This document shows positions 13,701-28,700 of a stretch of 64,000 nt of DNA, in pieces (the stretch's first letter is position 1; each line of letters starts with the position of its first letter). Source of the DNA: Notospermus geniculatus (Eukaryota > Nemertea > Pilidiophora > Heteronemertea > Lineidae). A model generated the notes under the pieces. The model was not told the origin of the DNA. It saw only the letters and a program-made list of their open reading frames with translations, and ran no database searches. Position numbers and translations under genes: made by a program. The stretch spans positions 352,894 to 416,893 of the forward strand of contig NMRB01000068.1 of NCBI GenBank assembly GCA_002633025.1, read 5' to 3'.

Positions 13701-16700
13701 CTGGATCATTTTCAAGGTGTGTTATGCAGCAAAAAGCGGATCAGCAGCGAATTGTTGGCAAGGATCGTAGATCTCATGTACGCCTCGCGAATTGCTTGAG
13801 AGAATCGCGACTACAGCAAATATCGCGATAGTAAAACATGATAAAAGTTAGAGACATCAAAGTTAGAGGAATGTTACGTCTGATCCAACTCTTCAGCTGT
13901 ATTAGGGTGTTGTTCTGTGAACTGCTTTGTCTAATCCAAGAAAATAAATGCGCGAGATTCCGTCACTATATCACCCTCTTTGTGTTTATTTCACTGTCAG
14001 GATGTCACGAAGTTGATTTAAAAACTGAGAAGAGTCAAATTCAAAGTGACATTTCATCCCCCCAAAATGCAATGACGTTAGTTGAAACGGTGTGACACGT
14101 CGTTTAAGTCCTACTTTTTTCCACTTGGGCAAATTCCCTCCTCTAGGTAGCCTAAATGAAGAAAGGGGAAACTACAAAGAAGCAAGCTCGATAACTAACC
14201 CGCTACCCCCTCCCCAGACATCATCACCTGCTTGCGATGTTCTTTCCTACCATGGGCGAGGACGTCGGCAAATTAAGCACATTAATGAAAAATAATTCTT
14301 CTTCGTTACCATGGAAATGGGCTTTTAACACAACAGGTTTCTTCTTCTGATGCGTGGATGCGCTTATCAGATGTTGCGTTACAAAAGATGCCTTCAAGTT
14401 ATATCGTTACTCTCTAACTTAGATTTTCATCAGTTCGTTAGCTTCGTATTACCAACAAGAGATTTTGGAACGAAGTTTGTCAAACTTAATTTTCGTAAAA
14501 AAGTCATAAAACCGGTTCAGTGTGGGCCAAAGATTTCATTGTAATTGCATACGGGCAGAATTATTTTGTGAAACTAAACTTAAAAGTCCAACTCATCGAT
14601 TCCCAAAACAGTCATGAATTACCAAAACTACAATTGATTTCCAAAACTATAATTGGTTACCAAAACTACCAGTTGGTTACCAAAACAACAACTGATTACC
14701 AAAACTACAATTGATTACGAAAACTATAACTGATTACCAAANGTAGCATGCAGCCGTATGGCCCTCACTGGAAATAAACTCCAATGCGATGCATCGATTC
14801 CCGTCTTTTACAGCTAATTTTCATTAAAGGATTTCCGCCAAGCGTATAATGTGTCGATGATGCGGTAAGCGCTCGAGTGGGACACGAGGCAAGAGGGAGG
14901 AGTGACGTGCCTACTCCAATCTTGCCGTGAGGCTTAGGAAAATAATTTCATCTTTGGCAGATTTTCCAGTAAAATCTTCTCTGCAAAACTATTTGTACAT
15001 TTGGTTCATTGGCGCACGGATCCGGTCCGTTTTCAGTCCGTTTGCCCCTAGTTTTCCGGATACGACAACGCAAAAGTCTTTGATCAATTTTTTACGGACC
15101 CGAATCGGACAAAATCCGTGTGCCAATGAACCTTGCTTTAGAGATACTGATACCAACCATCGTACTAAAAAATTCTTAAAGAAAAGAGTCTTCATTGATT
15201 GCAATGTCACGCCACGATTGTCACTTAGAAAATATTTGGTAAACGCCCGAAGCAGTCTGCAATGTGGTTTTTGCCAGCGTGCGGGATGATGATGTCCTAC
15301 CTGTGTCATCAGATTGTCACTGGCAGGACACGCGAGGTGCATCTGTGGGGAAGATTCTGTGAGCCTCTTGTGGACACAGTGTCCAAAATTAGGCCGCTGG
15401 ACAAAGGAGCTAGTTCTTCTGTGAAATCGGCTACCCAGCTCCAGATTAATTGATTACTTCTTAGAATGGTAAGTGTCATTACTTCAAATGATATGCTGAG
15501 CAAGCTGTTTGCATGGTATTGCATTATAGGTTAGATTCAGGGTTAGATTTTTCCATCAGGGCCCGAAGCCAAAGCTTGGCCCTGCAAGTATGGAATAGGC
15601 CATCTCAAACTGCTCATGTTCCTCACTCGCTTGCGGCCTCATTGCAAAGCACAAGATACTGGACCCCATGCGACGGACGAGAACAGCCAAATTCCATGGC
15701 CCGGGATTCGAACCCGGGACCTGCTGCTTGTTGAACGGACGTGAGAACTAATAGGCTATCAAGGCGGCTCCTCATTTTGCCGGGCTCAGTCCTCGTTTTA
15801 CCGGGTTTAAAGCTTTTCTCGGAGAATTCGGTTTTGATTTGTGTCTGATGCAGCTTATGTTCGATAACTACCGGTATACCCCAGAGAACCGTCCTTCTGT
15901 GAACATTGAGTACGTCTCCTGAAATAAGTTCTCCATCGTACGTAGTCACGGAAGTCGATACTCCATCGAAAAGAAGTTTTTTAGTTTTGGGATTTTATCT
16001 GCCCATCGATATGCCAGAAAAACCTTCTAACACGAGGCTGAGGTCAAATACCCGACGAAAAAAACGTTTATCGAAGGCTAAACTTGTAAAGCAGACCCCA
16101 CGTGAATGATGTATACCTTGTGGAACGTTCAGTTACATATATTTATTCAGCAGAAACATTTTTGCCCTGGGTTGGTAAAACATAAGGAAAATAGGCAGAC
16201 AAATGTCTTGGAGGAGATGGTATCGTTGTTTACTCTTGAGTAATGGCGTGGAAGTTAACTCGGGTAAAGATGGCGGTTGCTTTTGCCAGCTTTGTTAGCA
16301 TTTGTTAGTAATTTTATAACCGTCTTATCAGGGACTTTAGGCAAGGAATGCAGGTAGACCCATCGCCTGTCAGTCATGATACCTGTCGAGAGTTAACCAG
16401 TTGCCGAATCTGCAGCCCCTGGCCTTCTGTCCAAAAAGCAGAGCCTGGTTAACGATACTTCAGTTTTCGATGATTGGAGGAAAAAGGGTGTTGACACTGG
16501 GCACTGGAGGGTCCACACACAATTAAGAATGTCAGCCCTATTTGTTGGGCATCACAGCGAGAGCCATAAGGAAGGTGACGAGACTGCGAAGTCCACACGA
16601 GTCCATAAGAGATTGTGTGGCATGGTATCAGATCACCGGATCCGTGGTTCGATTCCAGTAATTACATTGTACATGTATAATGTTTTCTTAACCATTAATT

Positions 16701-19700
16701 TTCATCTCGGAAAAATATTGTATTCTCTACTAACAACAGGATATAACAAACCTTGTAATATACCTATGGATAATTAGCGTTACTGAGCCTGTTCTCATGA
16801 AATCATGAGCTGCGAGACGGTACTGCGATATAAGACTCTCACTTTTTTTCAGAAAATTTCATGTTTTCTCTGGAAGCTGCGATGAGTTTGTTACTTTTAC
16901 GAAGGTTTTCGCAGTCACACCAACGAATACGACCTTGGAAAGTCGAGAGAAAGGCTCATAAACTCTCAAATGGGATGAAATGGACATTATGAATGCATGT
17001 TTTTCTTCCATTACACAGCAACAACTGCATAAGATGTTCTGGAAAGAGGGTATCGAAAATGCGGGAGACATAACGTTTTGAATCCAGAATATGAACTTAC
17101 CTGGAACATGATCGTTGTTCAAGTAAAGAGCGGCACAGGCTCAAGTATCACTAAGAGACTGTAGCAAAGTATCAGAATAAACCGACACAAAGTTCAGAAC
17201 AAGGCCAGCAAACTCCAACACAGAAGAAGACTCTAGAGTGAAGTGTGCTCCAACTTGTCAGTGCGGGTCACCATGTTTCTGAATGTCCTTCAGAACATGA
17301 GCAAAGCTTGTTTGTTTTCCTATGAAGTCGATTCTGACGCTCCAGGACATACATGTTGACGGGCAGACTGCTGTCGGCAGACGACGAGGTCTTTGAACAC
17401 GACTTAGATGTTGCCATGTTGGCTCTTCCGAAGTTTGGTGACTTTTTCTTCGAACTATGCATGACTAATGTTGAATCATTTGTCACCCATCATACCTGAA
17501 GTCGCCGATAAATTTTGCGAATGGCATTCTCAAAATTCTGTACATCCCATCCCTTTGAAGTGGAAGTGTAACGCTTCCGCCGTCCAAGTCGGCAACATCT
17601 CTACGATTTTGTGAGTGGTCCCCAATGGTAAGTGATATACCGTGGCTTACTGGACCCAGATCTGAAACTCTACGATGCAGTCCTGCACTGTTGGATCTGC
17701 AGCACTCTGGACTCTGAACTCGCCACTTTGCGAAGTGGATTCTACACAACATGAACGTCATTATATATTACGTTTAATTGGCCTCTTCCAGTTTCTCAAA
17801 TTCGACTGCACTCAGTGCTCTATCGACACTTGCTGAAGCCCAACATACCCCGTACGGCCAGCGTCTCCGTTATGCCTGGAGCAGTCGGCTTACCATCATC
17901 ATCCACCAGAACCAATACATTATCGGGTTTATTAGCAAATCCCTGGTTTGACGATGGATTGTCACAATTAGGCTGACTGAGGTTTAATCAGTAGATGCGG
18001 GAAGTGTGGATGTTCTGACGAGGAACGTAAGTCGGCCGCCAAAGACAGCTCCCCCAGCGCCTATAGGGTCCTAGAATTATTGTCAAACGTGGATCCTGGT
18101 CACGGCACCAAAAGTATTGCCTCTGTACCGTCTCTCGCCCCTTTGGCTGCGATGGCTGTTATTAGGCCAAAAGCGAGGTTTTGTGAAAGTGGCAATGTCA
18201 TTATAGCCACACGCTGGCAACCTGAAATTCAGTGTATCTCACATTCCTATAGTGCTCGTTGCCCCTTGGGCCACAAGCTTGCCTCTGCCTGTCCTCTCGT
18301 TGGGCCCCGTGATGCGGGAAGTGTGGATGTTATGACGAGGAACGTACGTCGGCCGCAAAGACGGCTCCCCCAACGCCAAGTCAATTGTGAATCCTGGTCA
18401 CGGCACCAAAATGTTGGGCCACAAGCATTGCCTCTGCGTCTACTCTCGCCTCTTGGGGTCCGTGATGGTGGCATGCTAATAGGCCAAAAGAGGGTTTGCG
18501 CCTGGCAATGCCATAGACACACGCTGGCACCCTGAAATTCTGTGTTCCCACTTTCCTAGGGCTCGTCGCCCCTTAAGCGGGTGATCCACCGTTGCGATTT
18601 TGGCTTGAGACAGGGTTGCGTTCCCTTGCGATTACCTTATAAGGACTTCCGATTGCCATATAAGGTAACCGCAAGGGAACGCAACCCCGTCTCAAGCCCA
18701 AATCGCAAGTGGATCACCCGCTTTAGGCCACAATACACAAGCTATTGCCTCTGCGTTTGACGACGAACGTAGGCCTACGTCGGCCGCCCCAAAATGTTGG
18801 GCCACAAGCTATTGCCTCTGCGTTTCCCCTCTAGCCTCTTGGGCTCCGAGATGGCTGTTGATAGGCCAAAAAGAGGCTTTGTGCAAGTGGCAATGTGGCC
18901 GTAGCCTTAAATCCATCGTGTCTCACATTCCTAGTGCTTGATGTACAGCGTACAATCCAATCGGTGTATGTAACACTCTGTCAACTGTCCCGTCCCATAG
19001 TCATGCATATTTCGCGTCAGAAAATTCACTTAACTAAATGAAATTGCCGAGGTTTGTTAAATTGTCAATTGTAGGAGGAACCTTAGCCGTGTACACGTTA
19101 CTACACATGTATGCCTGCACTTTAACGGGACGGGTGTGGGAGTAAGTAACGGGGGAAATTTGTGTTATTTCACAAATTGATCTCGAAGGGCGTGCGTCGT
19201 GACATTGAGTTCGACAAGTGATTTTGACATGTAGCCCGTCGAGGTCTTTGTAAGGTTGTTTCTGAGATTCAAAGTGGCATGTCAACCGCCTTTTATTGAT
19301 TCTTTTAGGCGACTTTAGGGATTAACACTCATCGTTGATAGTTGATCAACGCTGCATGTTGAACGGTGTCGTGGAATACAGTGTATAAATGCACTTATAC
19401 TGTGCATCAAGCACGATTTTTAGGAAGACTTCAGTGAATTCTAAATCGTACACAGCGTGGTAGTGTCACACCAAGAAGTCAGCGAAGCACCAAGCCTTCT
19501 TCGGTGTCCAAGCCAATCCTCAAAGCCCTATGATCTAACTCCAATTCACGGTGGACGGTTTCGCAAAGTGACAACAATCACAGTTTGGTAACCGAATTAC
19601 AATGTGAAATCGACAACAGGACTTAAGGCCTGGTAATCAGCCGTCATGTCCTAATCCCTTTGCCATTCATTGGTTGATTTAGCACAATGCTTTCTTGTTT

Positions 19701-22700
19701 GACACTATTACAAGTGGGTTGTGCAAGATGTTTAATGACCGCTTGCATAAGCTTAAGGCAAGACAATGATTCTGCAATAATAGGCAGTGAAAAAAGTAAA
19801 GCCCTTCGTCCACAAGCGTTTCGTAGTGCGTTTGGTAACCAACGGCACTAGGCCGTAAAGCTTTTGTTGTTTTATTTTGTGTCAGTGTGTGCAAACCAGA
19901 GGTGGGACGTTCAAACGCTCAGCGAGTGGAAGGCCTTGATTTTTGCTGCTTTTACTGCCGAAAGATTGACTGTAAGATCCTTTCCCAATGGGTAGACAAC
20001 TGGGAGAATTACTTATGATGTTCTGACAGGAATCATATTTGGTGATAATGCTGTCGTATTTATATTACTGTATGTTCATCCACCTCATCTTACTTCCCGT
20101 GTGTAAGAAACCCTACATGCCCTAATGAGTTTTCAAACTCGGTGTGGGCACGTTCTTTCCTCGTTGGTCGCAGGTGCGAGAACCGAATGCTTTCGTGTCC
20201 AACGACCGACGTAGGTGGGTCGGTTAAGCTGAATGGCCGGTTCATAGCTCATGCGGGGTAAGGACCGATCCTGCTGGGTAGTCAGGCCTATAAACCCGAA
20301 CACCTGATCCTTCTCAATGCGCCTTTAGAAGCAGTCCAGAGTGAAGACGTGATCCTTCAAGTGGTATGTACACGTTCAAGAGACACATCTTGTAACTGAA
20401 GCACTCTTCCATTGTGTCACGAAGAATGGCTTAATTCCATTGGAATTGGCATTCTGTCATAAGACCATGCCTGTCAAAATCTCTTGCATTATCACAGAAC
20501 CCTAAAATCGAAACATTATATTTTGTCTCTGGGTTTAACATGTGGTCGGCGTTTTGTACAAGAAACTCTAAACCTGAAGCAAATAGACAATGGGCCTGAC
20601 TACAATAGGATGCGCCACACACATACTGTACTTCAGGTGGAGCAGGGGTATAAACGAGAGGATAGAGATTTAGGTATGACGGTAGCATTCTGCGCAGCAC
20701 GAAGGCAAACAAAACACAACTAATGGCTCCAATCGCGACGTGATCTGCTACAATGTGACAATCTTCTGTTGGACAGTGATGTCGCTGATCCTGAATTCGG
20801 GATTAATTGATGTGTCATTCGGGGTCCAGTGACACGATGGGACACATCCCGAGCGGAACCGGAACTTAACTTCGGCATCTGTTTATATAACGGATCGTCG
20901 GCCGTCCTCAATCGGATGGGGCGCTAGAATTTGTTTTTCTATTACGGTGTACAAATGTCACAATGAATAAAATAATACTCCATCTGTGATCGAGTGATTG
21001 GTAAAGCTGTTAACAGAATGAGAACGCCGGTGAACGTCAACAGAAAATCAAACAAAATTATGTCGCTATTGATATTAAATGGGCATCACCTTGCGCCATG
21101 AAATTAAGCTGTGATTAAGACAATCCGATCTCGCGGGAGGCCCAAATCTCGTGGGGCCACGCGTGATTCATTCTCGTCCTTGTTCGATCTAATTGATTTA
21201 CGGTGTGTAGAAATATCAGAGCTTAAAGTTCATTCCAAGCTTTGTTAATGAAGATCTTCAGCAATAAACATGGGATACCGACATGTGGAATCCCGATCAA
21301 GTTAGCATGGACCTGGATCTTAACTTGACGTCTTTATTAGCCGCCAAATAGAGATACTGTTTCTAAACGTGAGGCATCTTGGATTGCGTTCACGTGGCTT
21401 AAGTGATACAGTTTTGAAAGTTACAGGTGAAATAATTGGAACCAAACTACACTCCCCACCGCAAGGTAGACACATGTTTGAGTAGGTGAAAAAAGGAGCG
21501 AACGGCAGAAAGAATCAGGTGTATAGACGATCCATCATCTCACGGGAATGGGAAATATCTTGGGGTTATATGCTCGGGAAAATGTTTGAGTATTTGGTGA
21601 AAAAAGCCGGAAATTCTTATTCAGAAAATGCTCGTCTTTGTTTTTCAGCAACGTCTGATATGTCAATGCAGAACGTGACAAAAATGATCCAAACGAAAGC
21701 TTTTATTCTGAGATAAGACTGTGGCTGTGCACTTGATGAGGACTTTTTTCCATGAGTTGCTTTAGGTTACATGAACTTCATGCCAGTTGCCAGACTTGCG
21801 AAAATTAAGTCAGGCAGAATGTTACAACCAGACTTCTCATCTCCCCGAGATGACGTCATGGTAGAATCTGGCCCCCACTCCGGCCTTCTTAATTACTTGA
21901 GATGCATAAAACCAAGAACCCTGCATTAGGGCGCCTAAAGCCCTTAGGCCCTTAACCTTTGCCATGACCTGTGATCTCAAGAACACTACTAAAACGTTAG
22001 TAATAAGAGCTGAAACATATGATTACTACTATTGTTGCCTCCTGCGGGTGCTCTGGGGCGAGCTCCAATCGCATCATCGTCGTATGGCAAGTGTCGCCAG
22101 TCTCCGAAGACTTCCGACGTAATTATAGCGTATTGGAGCGAGCGGGTCAGAACTATGCCATATTACATCTAGGTCTAATCACTCAGCTGCGGCTAATTAA
22201 AGGCTATCGGGCGTACAATTGAATGATAATAGTCTAAGGAGGATTCTAATTGGCTCTGATGAAATGAATGCCTGCAGTCGAGAAGAAAGTGGTATTCATC
22301 TTCAACGTGACTTTACGTCATTAACGCTGGACATGACACTGTTTAGTAATTGTGTGTTAGCTGATTGTAATAGCCACATGAAAAGGTGAGATTTAATCAT
22401 ATTTGTAAATATATATATATAACATGGATACGAAATGACAAGGTCAAGTATCTTAAAGAATGGAAAGGAGTTGGCATTCAAAATGTTGTGCTTTAAGGTA
22501 TTCTTTTTGCATCCTTTTCCATTGACAAGGGTAAGGGGTAAAAAATAATTATCATTTTGCACACTGACAGCTCAATAGCACCCCATCTATCACACGTTAC
22601 TTTTAAGCCCTTGAAGATGTCAGAGTGACTGACATGCCCAACAAGTTCTAGGGTTTAAACCGCAATCAAATTCTCAAGAGTTGTAAGTAAGGGCTAATAG

Positions 22701-25700
22701 GGGAGGGGTAAGCGTAAAAAATGTTGTTCAAGTGGGCAAAAAATCTCCATGGGGCGCAGAAATTGCGCTCCCATAAAATCAGCTTAAACACAGCTGAACA
22801 AAACTTGTAAATAATTGAGATTGGGCAGTATATTTCAGGGATTCCGGTTTATTAATGGGTATGCAAAGTGTTGCAAGGAAACGAAACCAAATCAAATGAA
22901 CGATGAAAACTACCGGTACATTCGTCCCCTAACAGAGGTCCTTGCCCCTTTCAGGAGACCACACACTCTGCAAACACATCCTTGTATCGACATTTCTGTA
23001 TAGAATTCATAATTAATGGTAGACAGACTGAATATCAAATATGTAACGCAGCCGAGCGCATCAGAATTTCTCCTTGGACAAACGGCCGCCTTGTACAAGC
23101 TAAGAGAAACAGGAGTATTGCCTATAAAATCTACGTCTTAACTTATGGCCGAGTGAAATATTAATCATGTTATTGTAACTGTTGTATTTAGTAGATGTTT
23201 ATAATGACAAATGTATCGATGTTGAACCAGCCGTTGCTGATGGACTGAATGGGTGATGTCTTAATCGATGGCAGAGAAGTGGAATTGTTGAGTAGAGACG
23301 GGCAATTGGACCTCGAGTGCAGGATTATTGAAGGTTTTATCTCAACAGCCACCGATGAAAATGGCCTCGTCTCAAGTATGAGAGATTGTAGAGGGAATGA
23401 CCTCGTCCCATGGCTATATGCAGTGACACAGTGCCTACAGAGATGAAAGGGGCATGAGGGCATCCCGTAAGTGTAGGTGGTCGTTACAAGACTGACAAAG
23501 ACCCACGTTACCAGAGGTGACAGAGAGGAATGAGCAAGAGCAAGAAATGGTCTTGTCACAATTTCCACAGACTTCAAAGGATGGGCCTTCAAGCAAAAGG
23601 GTGCGCTAGAGATTCCAAAGAGGCTGTCGTAGCGGAGGGAATGAGACTAAGCCTCAATTATTGTCCTACCAGGGGGATGTTGTCGGAAATTTTAGAAAGA
23701 ATGGCTTGATTCGTGTCAAGTACGAGAATTTAAGGAAGTCAATTTTTGCTTTACTATGGATATACGTTGTAGTTCAAGTGGATGGTATCAAGAGTTGGAA
23801 AGACTGAAGTTCAGTCTCAAACAATCTCGTTATACAACGGAAACATTCGATTTCCGGTTCCGCCCGCTCAACACCCCATAAATTTGGAACGAGGCTGCAT
23901 CGGATCCAAAAGGGGAAACGTTTTCACCCACGCTCCTGTATCCCGGTGTCCACCCTTACTGAAATAACCATTAGAGAAAAGTTGGATGTGTATATAATTG
24001 GACTTACCAAAGGCGAGTAAAAGGCGGAAGGGTCTACGCTGAGTGCCCCATAACCCTGAGTGGCGTATGCCGCTGTGCCGTACATGCCGTCCGTGAGGCC
24101 TGCTACACGGGGATAACTCAACAGACTTGAACTGTACTGACATGAGCAGACCGAGTGGCCCGTGTGGGGGTCTGTCATGACCGGCCGGCCGCCCTCACAA
24201 CACGTCGTGCGCGGGGTCGACATNGACCTCGAGTGCAGGATTATTGACGGTTTTATCTCAACGGCCACCGATGAAAATGGCCTCGTCTCAAGTATGAGAG
24301 ATTGCAGAGGGAATGACCTCGTCCCATGGCTATATGCACTGAGAGAGTGCCTAGCCTTTACAGAGATGAAAGGGCCATGAGGGGATCCCGTAAGTGAAGG
24401 TGGTGACAAGACTGACGCAGACCCGCGTTACCAGAGATGACAGAGAGGAATTAGCAAGAGCAAGAAATGGTCTTGTCACAATTTCCACAGACTTCGAGGG
24501 ATCGGCCTTATCTCCAGCTAGAGGGTGCGCTAGAGATTTCAAAGAGGCTGTCGTAGCAGAGGGAATGAGACTAAGCCTCAATTATTGTCCTACCAGGGGA
24601 TGTTGTCGGAAATTTTAGAAAGAATGGCTTGATTCTTGTCAAGTACGATAATTTAAGGGAGCCAATTTTTGCTTTACTATGGATATACGTTGTAGTTCAA
24701 GTGGATGGTATCAAGAGTTGGAAAGACTGAAGTTCAGTCTCAAACAATCTCGTTATACAACGGAAACATTCGATTTCCGGTTCCGCCCGCCCAACACCCC
24801 ATAAATTTGGAACGAGGCTAATCGGATTCAACGGAAAACGTTATCACCCACGCTCCTGTATCACCGGTGCCCACCCTTATAACTGAAATAACCATTAGAG
24901 AAAAGTTGGATGTGTATATAATTGGACTTACCAAAGGCGAGTAAAAGGCGGAAGGGTCTACGCTGAGTGCCCCATAACCCTGAGTGGCGTATGCCGCTGT
25001 GCCGTACATGCCGTCCGTGAGGCCTGCTACACGGGGATAACTCAACAGACTTGAACTGTACTGACATGAGCAGACCGAGTGGCCCGTGTGGGGGTCTGTC
25101 ATGACCGGCCGGCCGCCCTCACAACACGTCGTGCGCGGGGTCGACATCGCACTCTGTCAAAACAAGGAAAATGAATTAGCAGTTGAGGACTGATCGATGT
25201 TTCGCGGCCGTGCGGGAAGATGTCATTTCCGTAGTGACTCTGCACTCGGGCTGAGCGAGGCACCGGGGGTGTGGGTGTCATTACTTCACTCTTCATTATC
25301 TTAGTTAAGAATCAGATTTCACCCATCATGGGCTTGGGCAACGTCTCCAATTTCCTCATCAACGGAAAGTGACAAAATAATACCTAAGCCATATACCGAA
25401 GAACATCATTGGCGACGAAAACTTTGACAGAATAATGCAATATTCCATTGCTTTCAACAGTTTTTCTGTGGTTTCTCGCGAACCCCCAGATATTTCACCC
25501 TGGACCAGGGTTTGGAACCTTCCCTTCGTCTTCCCATTGCCCTTTTAATCTTTTTTCACCACCGGTTATATCTTATCCAAAGGGGAAAAGGTGCTAAACC
25601 CTGATATTCAATTTGTTTAATTCAACTGCGCCAGAAGAGCAATATTTGTTGTAAGAAATATCGTAAAAAACAAAGGTAATTTTATAACTAGAGCTCTTTA

Positions 25701-28700
25701 CAAGTGCACATGATTCAACAACTTTAATGAGAAACTGCTGAAAACTTTTCGGTCTAGATTACCGTACGCCTCTGGAACTATGTTCGTTAAGAAAGATGTA
25801 ACACGATTATAGATACTGGTAGGAACGGTTCCCGTCCCAGATATCCAAAATCCCTTCTGCTTTTTTTACAATTGCGATGCCATTAAAAAGAAAATCGTAG
25901 TATCTTTTCAGAAAACAGTCCTGAGGGTTTTCTGCACCTGCCTTTAGTTTTCGGTTTAATGTCGTGTTATACCGTCGAGTGGGAATTTAAGCCGAGGCAA
26001 TCAAGGAAAAATTATATAATCAGAATTAAACACCAAGCACCCTTTTACTTGTCACATACATACGAACATCTTTGAAGACCGTGTTTTGACCGTTTCGCTA
26101 GTTGTTTCATACTTCACATAAAAAGTACTTAAATTTTTCTACGAATAAAGCCATGCAACAAAAATGCTTTCCTTAAACCTTATAAGAAAAAAGGCATCCG
26201 AATTCTCAGTTAAGAATTAAACACCAAGCACCCTTTTACTTGTCACTACATACGATCATCTTTGAAGACCCTGTTTCGCTGGTTGTTTCATATTTCACAC
26301 AAAAAATACTTAAATTTTTCTACGAATAAAGCCATGCAACAAAAATCCTTTTCTTAAACCTTACTAAGAAAAAAGCATCAGAATTCTCAGTAATTTTATC
26401 CCACGATATCTGAAAAACTTCAACGGACACGATCGTTTGGTGCTTGGTATATAAGCCGACGGACAAAGAAACCTCGCAGTAACAATGTTTAAAAATTACC
26501 ACTACTAAATACAAATTGTCTTATTACTAGTATTATACATACATCAGGGAAAGGCGATGCATCCGGACCTTACAATATCGGATTACTCGCCGTCCTTTTT
26601 CATGTATTAAGTATGAAGTATGGGCCTACATGTACCAGTTGATATTGAAAATTGGTAAAAATCCACCCTTCTTCGTTTAGATTACTGAAAAAACATACGG
26701 ATATACAGAAGTTTTCGGTCTTGATGTATAACCGTACTTCCAAGGAGAAATAAACTTAGAGAAAAAAAGTTGATCCAATAGCTTCTATAGTTTCTGGTTT
26801 ACATGTAGTAATGTTTTGAAAAAAACATGCTGAGAACTTTTAAGTAGATGGTTAATACGGTCTCCAACCTCTTTTTCATGTTTTTTGTCTCTTGGTTTCA
26901 GCTATCAACATCAGCTCCAAACGGATCGAATTTTAAGCAGTTAATATCACCATTGTTGCTGTGATTTTATTAACAACTGCATTGATTCCTCCACATTCAA
27001 ATGTAAATGCGTTCAGAATGTGACATTCTGGTCCGTAAAGTGTTGGTGCATGCATTCCCTGGAGCCTATACCGACTGAATGGATCTAACTATATTTAACG
27101 GCGACGCATTAAAGGATAGAGCACGCGAATTAAAATGGCAAACGGCGATGGATGAAAATAGCGCGAATTGCTCTGACGGACGATCAGCAATCGGGGAAGG
27201 AAGTAGACAATTTTCATCAGCACTGTCTCGCCTGTGATAAGGGTAATTGTAAGGCTCAGGGTACCCTTAAATTGGCAATCTTTCACATAATTCACTCCCA
27301 TAATGTCTTGATGATATCTTCATCGGCAGAAGTAATTCATTCTCGAGGCTATCTTAGATCACGTGAGAATGTGCGGGGTACTGACAGGAGGGTGGTGATA
27401 AAACCCGGAAGGGACGAAGGTGCCACTTCAGTTTGGTGTGGACGAAAACGGACTCCATGCATGCCGCGTCTGTTGCCGACATCAGCTCAGTCAGATACCA
27501 GCATAATATCTTACCTACTGAGTAACGTTATAGAAGAACAAATAAAAAAATTATAGCTGAGTGACAATGGGAAAGGTTCTCTTTCTCTATCTGAATCATG
27601 CTAAGTTCGTGGTTGCTCAAGAATATTGCCTAGAAAATCTAGAAAAGTGCTGCAATGTATTTACCTGCAAAACATTACCACAATCTCTCCAACAATAATC
27701 CATTGCTAACCAAATCAGAACCAAACTGGTCGATACAAAATCCTTTCACAGAACATAACACCAAGTTTTGTTGGGTATATCAGNTTATCCCACGATATCT
27801 GAAAAACTTCAACGGACACGATCGTTTGGTGCTTGGTATATAAGCCGACGGACAAACCTCGCAGTAACAATGTTTAAAAATTACCACTACTAAATACAAA
27901 TTGTCTTATTACTAGTATTATACATACATCACAAGATTTGAAGAAAAAAACAGGGAAAGGCGATGCATCCGGACCTTACAATATCGGATTACTCGCCGTC
28001 CTTTTTCATGTACATGTATCAAGTATGAAGTATGGGCCAACCAGTTGATATTGAAAATTCGTAAAAATCCACACTTCTTCGTTTAGATTACTGAAAAACA
28101 TACGGATATACAGAAGTTTTGGGTCTTGATGTATAACCGTACTTCCAAGGAGAAACTTAGAGAAAAAAAGTTGATCCAATAGCTTCTATAGTTTCTGGTT
28201 TACATGTAGTAATGTTTTGAAAAAACCATGCTGAGAACTTTTAAGTAGATGGTTAATACGGTCTCCAACCTCTTTTTCATGTTTTTTGTCTCTTGGTTTC
28301 AGCTATCAACATCAGCTCCAAACGGATCGAATTTTAAGCAGTTAATATCATCATTGTTGCTGTGATTTTATTAACAACTGCATTGATTCCTCCACATTCA
28401 AATGTAAATGCGTTCAGAATGTGACATTCTGGTCCGTAAAGTGTTGGTGCATGCATTCCCTGGAGCCTATACCGACTGAATGGATCTAACTATATTTAAC
28501 GGCGACGCATTAAAGGATAGAGCACGCGAATTAAAATGGCAAACGGCGATGGATGAAAATAGCGCGAATTGCTCTGACGGACGATCAGCAATCGGGGAAG
28601 GAAGTAGACAATTTTCATCAGCACTGTCTCGCCTGTGATAAGGGTAATTGTAAGGCTCAGGGTACCCTTAAATTGGCAATCTTTCACATAATTCACTCCC

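Larger units (their letters stand above)
10179..24931 (-). other. Irx intron 2 (phase 0), repeat-rich
   Basis: About 14.8 kb as assembled, inflated by roughly 0.9 kb of duplicated sequence at 23309-24223. It holds the foldback elements at 12932-13188, 15003-15132 and 18576-18722, the short minisatellite at 14600-14742, a tRNA-derived SINE at 15556-15771 and a complex repeat tract at 17994-18940. Outside these I see no recognisable gene. Confidence 0.8.

Noticed and set aside
15700-15765. Functional tRNA gene
   Set aside because: Polymerase III boxes are present, but the A box is degenerate, stems do not pair properly, and the same segment heads a longer dispersed element.
16595-16665. tRNA-like GGTTCGATTCC B box
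   Set aside because: No A box at suitable spacing and no cloverleaf can be formed.
23309-25153. Two tandem Irx genes or alternative first exons
   Set aside because: The exon copies are identical, one is cut by N, and three other N-bounded tandem blocks in the window point to an assembly artefact.
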